Positions 56,857-64,000 of a DNA stretch of 64,000 nt are shown in pieces. The position numbers were made by a program, and so were the translations under genes. The notes under the pieces were generated by a model that saw only the letters and a list, made by a program, of their open reading frames with translations, ran no database searches and was not told where the DNA came from. Each line of letters opens with the position of its first letter. The first letter of the stretch is position 1. Origin of the DNA: Lantana camara (Eukaryota > Streptophyta > Magnoliopsida > Lamiales > Verbenaceae); assembly GCA_037501455.1 (NCBI GenBank), contig CM074860.1:45208501-45272500 (forward strand), written 5' to 3'.

Positions 56857-57084
56857 GGAACGGCCGTTCCAGGCTTCCTTTGAAAACTGGGAACGGTCGT
56901 TCCCGTTGCCAAATAAAACGCGGCAACGTTTTCCAATTTAAAAACGCGCCTACGCCGGGAACGGCCCTTCCGGCTCTAAGGCCAAAATGGGAACGGCCGT
57001 TCCCATAGTCGGCCGCGCATATTTTTGAAAAGGGATGGGAACGCCCGTTCCCTCCAAGCCTTGAGGCTGGGAACGGTCGTTCCC
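56857..57084. repeat. GGAACGGCCGTTCC palindrome array in LTR M (six copies)
   Basis: Copies at 56857-56870, 56889-56904, 56957-56971, 56987-57006 (20-bp perfect), 57037-57052 and 57069-57084. The CGGCCG core is as in A/B but the arms are GGGAA/TTCCC. Variants CGGTCG and CGCCCG occur in the core of three copies. Confidence 0.9.
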
Positions 57085-57486
57085 TGCTTCTGCAACTGAA
57101 AAAAAACAGAACAAAACAGAGTATGCTCTCGGGAAGAAAGCAACAAAGCAACCACAACCCAACTTTGATCCCCAAAACCTATAATTTCTGGAAATATGAT
57201 GCAAACAACTTCCATAAATGATAATATGACCTTTAAACATATAAACCATGCAATATCCTCAAGGTTTCAAGGTATCATGTTCATGGCCAACTTTGAGCAA
57301 TCAAGTTCAATTTCCCCATAATTCCATGAAATAATCATGCTATGATTCCATAAATGATCACATAATCATGCTTCCATATCCAATCAATCCATCTAGCATA
57401 TAAATCTTAAACCCTAGCTCATGCAATTACAATCAATAATCCTCAACTCATGCAACCAACCTTGTAAATGGAAGAAATGAAGAAGT

Positions 57487-57510
57487 ATGATGATGATGAT
57501 GATGATGATC
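57487..57510. repeat. GAT microsatellite in LTR M
   Basis: About seven to eight GAT units. Confidence 0.9.
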
Positions 57511-58067
57511 ACTCAATTTCTTGCAATATTTCTTGAAATCTTGATGATTGATGAAAAATATTTTCTTCTCTTTTCTTCCTTGCAATACCGAGAGAGAGGG
57601 AGATGAATATGTTTGGCAATTCTTAGATGAAATGAGCTTATGGAAGCTAGGAGATGATTATATGATTCATCCTCCTTGATTTTTGTGAAATTGTAGCATT
57701 TGCCATTTAATCCCTTGTCTTTTGAAATCATCCAATTAAGTATGCAACAATTCAAATTATCCTCAATCAAGCCCCTAAGAGTTAATGCAATTAAGTCCCT
57801 AGAATTTTAGAAATTTTAAACTAGGGACAATTTGGTAATTTCTTCCACTCTCGGTATAAATTTCATGCAATGAATATTTTTCGTGACATGAAATAATATT
57901 TTCGATGATGTGAAATTAAATAATTTATATGAAAAATGTTTCGTGAATTTTATGAAAATATGAAATGCCACGTAATATATTACGAAATTAAAAGAAATAA
58001 AATAAACCTACGCTCAAAACGCACACGTGGCGTGCTTACCTGTTCATCCGGAAACCGGGGCGTTACA

Positions 58068-58072
58068 ATTCC
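58068..58072. repeat. Target-site duplication of solo LTR M (right copy)
   Basis: ATTCC. Pol resumes here with IPLVKV. Confidence 0.92.
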
Positions 58073-58178
58073 TTTGGTTAAAGTCCTTTGGAAGGGACAT
58101 GGGACAGAGGAGGCAACCTGGGAGACAGAAGAGAAAATGCAGAAACATCACCCTGAGTTGTTTGCAGTTACAGCAGAA

Positions 58179-58196
58179 GAATCTGAGGACAGATTC
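58179..58196 (+). other. Stem-loop beside the polypurine tract (C)
   Basis: GAATCTG-AGGA-CAGATTC, perfect 7-bp stem. Translated in this element but untranslated in A and B. Confidence 0.7.
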
Positions 58197-58199
58197 TCT

Positions 58200-58214
58200 T
58201 TAAGGAGGGGTGAT
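58200..58214 (+). other. Polypurine tract of element C
   Basis: TTAAGGAGGGGTGAT before the LTR start TGTAACAGCCC at 58215. A less pure tract than in the others. Confidence 0.78.
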
Positions 58215-61200
58215 TGTAACAGCCCAAAACAGGGCCTGGATGAAAACAGTAAGTTAAGGCAGTGGTAAAGCGTTTATAGACCGTGATCCAACTTTTTGAA
58301 TCATCATGCATTGCATTCTTACATGAACTTTGTGCTCGTATATGATCTGACATGCTTTAAGGGGGAATTCTTGACCTTTGATACAGTTTACTATTCATAA
58401 CCCGAGCCTACCTTGTTCATATTGCTACTCGAATCCTAGAGGTTCATCACACATGTTTCCCAATCATTTGAACTTGTTTCCCGAACTCAGAGAGTTTTTC
58501 TTGAGTCATAAGGGTATTTTTGGAACTTACCGACCAAAGTTACTATTCATCAGAAAATGAGTTTTTGATTCTGATACCTTTTCCTACCCAAGTTACAGTC
58601 GAATCCATCCTTGAGTCCAGACGAGTCTTTTGATATTATTCTTGGCTTGGAAATCCATTCCGGAAGTTTGTTTTATTGAAAACATTTTCGAAAACCCTAG
58701 TTTACTATTCCTTTTACGAACGGTTTTCATTCGGAAAATGTTTTCTCTTCGGATTCGCATTTCTTGAGCTATTTCAAGATTTTTGAGATGTTTTACAACT
58801 TTTGATTCAAACCCTAGCTTGAAATATTGAAGCGTACGTTCGTACGTGAGAATTCACTATTCACTCTACGTTCTCAACTTTTTAACGGTAAAATGTTTTA
58901 TAGTCGATTTTGGACTCAAAATGCTTCTCGATTTATTTCTTGAATTTTAGAAGCAATCCGGACTTGAAAATCATTCTAGAAAGTCGTTTTTCACTCGTGT
59001 CGAGTTTCGAGCTCAAAACTTTTATTCACTAAAACTAATGTATCTTTCAAACGGTAAATCCGATTTCGATGAATGAATATGCGTTTCGAAGCTAATTTTC
59101 TTGCCGTCGGAATGGTTATACTTCCAGCCACTTATCCTCGAGCCTTGGGGGACGAAATTACAGAATTACCCCAGCAGCCCCATTTTTACCTTCTTAATCC
59201 CTAAAGCTTCTAGAAGATACAAGTGGAAGAACTCTTGTTTTGCTCTCCTACCCTTAAGCCATCTCTAATTGCAAGGTGAGGGGCTTCTTCACAACTATAA
59301 ATACCCCTCCCATGGCATTTCATTCCTTGCTCAAAGTTGTGTTAACAACACCCTTTCTTCTCTCCCTCTCCCCCTCTTTGCCGTCGGCCACCCCCCTTTT
59401 GTAGCTAGGTTAGTTTGTTTTGTTTTTATGTTATGTTAGTTTAGTTTATGTTTTTATGTTATGGTATGTTTATATTATGTTTAGGTTGGGTCTTAGGGTC
59501 TTCCCTAAGCCATATAGGATTTTATTTTATGCATTTATTATATAGTTTTCATGATATGTTTTTGTAGATGTTTATATGTTTTAATTGTTTAGTATATGCT
59601 TGAATATGGTATGAATTGCTCTAGTATATGCTATGATCATGTGATATGATTGTTATATTATGAGAATTGATGCATGATTACGGAATTTAAATTACGTTCA
59701 TGCATGTTAGCTAATGGAATAGTGATTTACAATTAATTATGTCACAACTTGTTACATGTTGATATTGGAATTAAATTGTTACATGTTACATGCCCAAAGG
59801 TTTATGATATATGATATGATATGATACGAGATATGTTGTGACATGTTGTCACATTGTTATATGACTCTTGAATTATGAATTGAGCTTATGATATGATTTG
59901 GATTAATGGATTAGTGCCTTGATTATGTTATACACTTTAATGGTGTCACATGTTATAACCTAAGATAGAATAGTGTTTCATAACTTGATCTTATGCCTTA
60001 ATTGGACCTCTTAACTATAGGTTATACCTTTAACCTAGATCACACTTGATTATATTAACATGAACTTGAAACTATAGGTTATAATCAAGATCATAATTTA
60101 ATTAGGGTGTGTGTGTGTGTGCATGCCGTGTGTGTGTGTGTGTTCGTGCATGGGGTGTGTGTGTACCGTGTGTGTGTGGGTGTGTGTATAGTAAGGGTTT
60201 GACCCGACCCTTTGACCCGACATGTGAATAGTAACCTGTGAATAGTAATCGTGAATAGTAACCTGGAATAGTACTTTTGAATAGTGCTTTTGAATAGTAA
60301 AAATGAATTAAAACTTGTGCTTTCTTAATAGACATTTGCACCTAGGGTTTCCATATCCAGGGTCTAAAATGTGTTTTCAAAATGTGTTTTCTTTCGTGGA
60401 CTTGTTTTATAACCTAAGGTTTGCGATAGGATTCATAATTTGACTAAAGCTTACTCGGTTATAGTAAGATCATAGTCTCTCGTTAAGAGTAACTCACTTT
60501 GACGTATTCCTTTGTGTGTTACCTTTCTTGAATACCTTAAATGGTATTACTCTCTTGTGTTACATGTTCTTTACATGTTCCTTGTTCATTTGTTTCTTGC
60601 ATTTCATATGCATCTTGGTTAGTAGTGGGTCTTAGTTGTTAAGCTCACTCTAGTACGCCACCTACATGAGTTAAAGTTGAGCACTGGGATCCCCAGGGCA
60701 CCACATAATCTGTCTACCTACCTTTTGTTACTATTAGGTGAGGTGAAGTTATAAATGTTTTCCAACTGGAACCACGATTATACTATCGTATCATATGTTT
60801 TGAAATTTAAAGCTAAACCTCGTTCTGAACTATCCCTTTTATCGGGACATTCTCTTGAAAGGATCATTCATACTTTAATAGTATACCTTGATCTACAGCA
60901 CATGTTTTCCAAAGTTCTGCATTCTTGTTCAAAGACAGTTACATGTTTTGCATATGTTTTCAAAGTACAGTTTACAGACAGTTTCACATGTTTTCAGACA
61001 GAATCATATGTTTTACAGACAACATCATATGTTACAGTTACAGTTTCACATGTTATAGTTAGCATACTGGAGTGGTACTCTGGTCACTGCTAATCTTAAA
61101 TGCAAGCATACAGTTTACAGTTTGGGCCCGGCGGTTATGTGTGGAGGTGATGCTCGGGAGGTGAGCGCCAATGACATCACCAATACCGGCCGCCACACTT

Positions 61201-62379
61201 AGACAATTGACACCGACTTTTAACAAGAGGTTTGTTAAGTCAGGACAATCTGTCTGGGAACGGACAGCAAATCTGTTCCCATTACATGTTTACAGGTCGC
61301 CTAGGGCTAGCTACCCGAAGTGACAACCGATGGAGGATGGTGCATGTTTGTATGCGTTGGTAAGAGTTGTTGTTGACCTTGGTCCGATAGTCTACTGTGT
61401 GCGGAGTTGTTGTTGACCTTGGTCCAATGCTCTACTATATGTGGGGTTATTGTTGATCTTGGTCCGATACTCTACTATACGTGGAATTATCGTTGATCCT
61501 GGTCCGATGCTCTACCGAATCATGTTTTCTGGAGTAAGGATGGAGGAGCCTCGCTTGCGGGCAAAATTCTGTTTCATAATGGATGGTTCATATCTGGAAA
61601 AGTTCACCTTACCCTTATCCCGTTTATTGAAAGAACTATGAACCATCAACAGCATATGTGTGCGCGTGTGATAGCATTCATGAAAATGTTTTATAACGTG
61701 CATTCTTTTATAGCATCACATTCAAAGAGTTTTATCAACCGAACTTGTTTCGAGTTCTTCTTTAAAGCATCGCATTTAACAGTTTCGAACTTTACTTCAA
61801 GTTCTTTAATTCAGTACTTTCTTTAAAGTATTCCCTCACTTAGTCCTTTTGACTAATACCTCTCCCATTTTCTTGCCTCGTGGTTTCAGGTCTTGCAGCC
61901 GCAGTCTAGAGGTATCTTGAAGCTCTAGATTGTCATTTTTGTTTCAGTCAGGACTTAGTATTACTTCCTTTTGTGTCCTGCATATGTTTTATGGCTGCAT
62001 CACTTTATACTTCTGTATATGTTTCTGAATACTTGAGTATCTTTGTTATACTCTTTCTGCTACTCTGTTACCGATATTTTGAACTCTGCTGTATCGGTAC
62101 TTATATGTGAATCTGTTATATGTTCTGTTATGCCGAGTCTCTCCTACACGATCAATATGTTCTTGCTTGTTACATGCCATCACGCACATGTTTTGAAAAG
62201 TTTTAAAATACTCTGATTTTCCGCTGCATAGCCACACGTTGTACATGTATAGTTCTGATAGACAGCCGTTCGCTGGAGTATTTCTTGAGTGATGGCTCAC
62301 ACCATTACTTGAGAGGTGCTTCAGTGCGGGGGTTGAGACGCCGCTCTCCTCTTGTTCTGGTACGGGTGGGGGCATTATA
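58215..62379 (+). repeat. 3' LTR of element C
   Basis: About 4165 bp, TGTAACAGCCC start, decayed end GGGGGCATTATA. TATA box at 59296-59303, TG and TGAATAGTA repeats at 60106-60305, four 40-bp units at 61367-61516. Shares all its short ORFs with the 5' copy. Confidence 0.9.
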
Positions 62380-62389
62380 GGCTGTTACA

Positions 62390-62394
62390 GCTTC
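62390..62394. repeat. Target-site duplication of solo LTR N (right copy)
   Basis: GCTTC, identical to 43953-43957. Confidence 0.85.
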
Positions 62395-63079
62395 CTTACT
62401 TCACCCCATTGCAAAACCACACGATTGCCGACTCTCTATTCCATGAATCCTAATTGGAAGTCCTTTCAACACGCCTTGCATCGAATCTCTTGAAATCTCC
62501 CGAGTTAACCTTTTAATTGTTCCACGATCTCAACTTCAAAGATCTCAGTGGTAAATGTTGGAGAACTTGATCTTAAATCAAGTGTCTTCATAGTTGGATG
62601 GTAAAAGTTCAACACCAATCCCATTGTCTCGCGTATCCTTTAAGTTGACGATTTAAATTCCCATGATGCACGTACGTTAATATTCTTCAAGCTTTGTTGA
62701 GAGAACGAATTTGATGAACTTCTCCATGATTAAGGCCTTCTCTCACAATGCCAAGCAATGAAATGTAGCTCCATTTCGTAAATCATGAGGATGCAACGCC
62801 CGGCCTTTCATTCTCTTTGACTCTACCGTCCCTTCTTTGAGAAGTAGAAAATATTCATAGTTGAGGTTGATCAAGGCTTTGTTAATGTGGTAACATCGTA
62901 CAACCAAAGATTCAATTCGAATACAGATGCGTGTGGATTAGTATATGCTTATGGCACGTAATTAGATTAATTAACATACACAAGATGCAAAAAGCAACGA
63001 CTAAAGCAACGAAATTAAACGTAGATCACATATAACAAATAATTTCTAGCAAGCAACAAATAACCATGAAAATTCAATG
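62395..63079 (-). other. Non-coding interior of element D, right part
   Basis: Between the TSD of N and the D leader. No open frame with a retroelement motif. I see nothing else here. Confidence 0.55.
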
Positions 63080-63167
63080 CAATGCACACATTAACAAGTT
63101 GTTCCTATGCCGTACGACCTAAACTGACTCAATCACGACACGAGAAACCTGGTTTTGCAACCTAGAG
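63080..63167 (-). promoter_or_regulatory. Conserved post-PBS leader of element D
   Basis: Minus strand: GGTTGCAAAACC, GTCGTGATTGAGTC, GGTCGTACGGCATAGGAAC, CTTGTTAATGTG. Same order as B and E. Confidence 0.5.
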
Positions 63168-63180
63168 GCTCTGATACCAC
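63168..63180 (-). other. Primer binding site of element D (tRNA-iMet)
   Basis: Minus strand GTGGTATCAGAGC, seven bases inside the 5' LTR end at 63188. Confidence 0.88.
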
Positions 63181-63187
63181 TTAAGGA

Positions 63188-64000
63188 TGTAGCACCCCAA
63201 ACGGAAGGCGCCACATCCCCCGCACTCAGACCCGACCCATTTATGAAATGGGAGATTTATACACGTGCCAAATCAGAGCGAACGGGGACTCACTCACTCA
63301 CTATGCTAGGCGGGAACTAAACCTTCAAAAAAAATTAATCAATTTCAACATGATAAATGTAAATGCGGAAGCGGAAAATATATTCACAATTAAATCAATC
63401 ATAATGACGGGTTCAACTAACATGGGTACCTAGTCCCGAAATTTAAACATAAACATAAGCTCAGCATTTATACATGTTTCAATGTGACTTAAAAAAATTA
63501 CAATGTGCGTGTGGAAAGACTCAGACTTAACCACAGGACTTGACAGACACAAAATCCCGCCTAGCACTCCAAAACCTGCAAAAGAACTGAAAACAAGGCC
63601 GGGTTCAGTCTAAAGGAGACTGGTGGGTATAAAACAGGGCATAAGCATAATATAAGACAATATTTAAACATTCACATGCAACTTATAATCCCAAATGAGG
63701 TTTTCAAGGTATTTCCCAAGTAGGTGAGATAAAGAAATCATCAAAGGGGATTATAACAACCAATTCCATTAGGTCTTTCATGGCCCGGTGAGTGGGCATG
63801 CATTATCTCCAACCATCACCTTGTGTAGTTCATTAAACATTCATTCATTCTTTGTTTTCATGCATTACATTCTTTCTTTTTGCACATTCATGATCATTTA
63901 CACCTTTTTCCTCCGATTGGTGGACGGGTTAGCAAGACCCGGCCACCTCCTTCATTGACCAAAAGGGGTTACATGACTCCCCAGATGGCACTCAGCGTCC
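63188..64000 (-). repeat. 5' LTR of D, cut by the window end
   Basis: Plus-strand end TGTAGCACCCCAAACGG, with the U5 block (GGCGCCACATCCCCCGCAC). Homologous to LTR I (12636) and to the deleted 3' LTR (40376-41830). The rest is outside the window. Confidence 0.88.

Larger units (their letters stand above)
55385..58067 (-). mobile_element. Solo LTR M inserted in the C chromodomain
   Basis: 2683 bp, plus-strand ends TGTAGCACCCT and GGGGCGTTACA, TSD ATTCC on both sides. U5 block (GCGCCACATCCCCCGCAC) on the left, so minus orientation. Contains the GGAACGGCCGTTCC palindrome array (56857-57084), a GAT microsatellite (57487-57510), a CACGTG box (58024-58029) and CAGGTAAG near its start (minus, 58035-58042). 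No internal region, hence a solo LTR. Confidence 0.93.
58073..58268 (+). pseudogene. pol: Defective pol of element C, part 2 (chromodomain end)
   Basis: Continues the chromodomain after M: IPLVKVLWKGHGTEEATWE and EKMQKHHPELF, matching the end of A and B pol. In A and B a stop falls at this point. Here the frame passes through the stem-loop and polypurine tract and 18 codons into the 3' LTR, ending at 58266-58268. Confidence 0.87.
45094..62379 (+). mobile_element. Element C: Tekay-like chromovirus with 4.2-kb LTRs
   Basis: Plus strand: 5' LTR 45094-49263, tRNA-iMet site 49272, an extra ORF ahead of gag, gag, pol, chromodomain (split by solo LTR M), polypurine tract, 3' LTR 58215-62379. The 5' LTR start is decayed (ACACAGCCC versus TGTAACAGCCC), and so is the 3' LTR end (CATTATA versus CGTTACA). 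GGCTG follows the 3' LTR and GGCT precedes the 5' LTR, a likely TSD. The coding region is broken in several places. Confidence 0.88.
43958..62389 (-). mobile_element. Solo LTR N, split by element C
   Basis: Left part 43958-45093 begins TGTAGCGCCCC and carries the shared U5 block (ACCCCGCACCGTAG, GAAATACTCCGGCGAACGG). The right end is GGCTGTTACA at 62380-62389. TSDs GCTTC on both outer sides identify it as one insertion into D. Without C it is about 1.14 kb and has no genes. The C insertion point lies within about ten bases of N's start. Confidence 0.8.
40376..64000 (-). mobile_element. Element D: non-autonomous LTR element, split by N and C
   Basis: Minus strand. 3' LTR 40376-41830 (left end deleted), polypurine tract, interior 41831-43952 continuing at 62395-63187 after the nested N/C block, tRNA-iMet site, and a 5' LTR from 63188 that leaves the window. 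Total interior is about 2.9 kb with no recognisable retroelement gene. It shares the hairpin array, stem-loop, leader and primer site with E and A/B. TSD cannot be checked because one end is deleted and the other is outside. Confidence 0.82.

Noticed and set aside
62380..62389. GGCTGTTACA as the end of the C 3' LTR (perfect inverted repeat with TGTAACAGCC)
   Set aside because: Alignment with the 5' LTR end (GGGGGCGTTACA) places the LTR end at 62379. The extra ten bases fit better as TSD plus the end of solo LTR N, supported by GCTTC on both outer flanks.

Overview
The window is plant DNA, most likely from a eudicot with a large, repeat-rich genome. It consists almost entirely of nested LTR retrotransposons. 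The evidence is plant-type Ty3/gypsy lineages (Tekay-like chromoviruses with a C-terminal chromodomain, an Athila relative, a Tat/Retand-like gag), primer sites matching plant initiator tRNA-Met, long TG...CA LTRs and 5-bp target duplications. I saw no host gene, tRNA, rRNA or CRISPR. The family or species cannot be read from this sequence.

Layout. 1-271 is the end of a truncated minus-strand LTR (O) lying in a decayed Tat-like element (G; gag and protease at 272-362 and 10691-11843). Element A (minus, 363-10685, TSD TCCGG) splits G. Two truncated minus-strand LTRs follow, H (11844-12635) and I (12636-13921). Next is a minus-strand Athila fragment K (13922-18129) with RNase H/integrase and a long third ORF. 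Element E (plus, 18130 to about 40375) interrupts K. E is non-autonomous and its 5' LTR holds two nested insertions: element B (plus, 21004-31848, TSD TAAAC) and solo LTR F (minus, 32880-36566, TSD GAACC). E's truncated 3' LTR is fused at about 40376 to a truncated LTR of element D (minus, non-autonomous), which runs to the window end. Inside D lies solo LTR N (minus, TSD GCTTC at 43953-43957 and 62390-62394). Inside N lies element C (plus, 45094-62379), a Tekay element with 4.2-kb LTRs. Inside C's chromodomain lies solo LTR M (minus, 55385-58067, TSD ATTCC).

How the parts work together. A, B and C encode the gag-protease-RT-RNase H-integrase-chromodomain order, all broken by stops and frameshifts. 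D and E have no recognisable coding capacity, yet they share with A/B the tRNA-iMet primer site, about 80 nt of post-primer leader, the U5 terminus and a stem-loop next to the polypurine tract. This fits non-autonomous elements that use Tekay proteins in trans.

The strongest unexplained signals are structural. E carries about eleven short hairpins with covarying stems upstream of its polypurine tract, and D carries four of the same kind. One hairpin abutting the polypurine tract recurs with compensatory changes in five elements. LTRs of A/B and of M carry arrays of long CGGCCG-centred palindromes with different arms. C carries an extra acidic ORF ahead of gag and a perfect hairpin just after its primer site.
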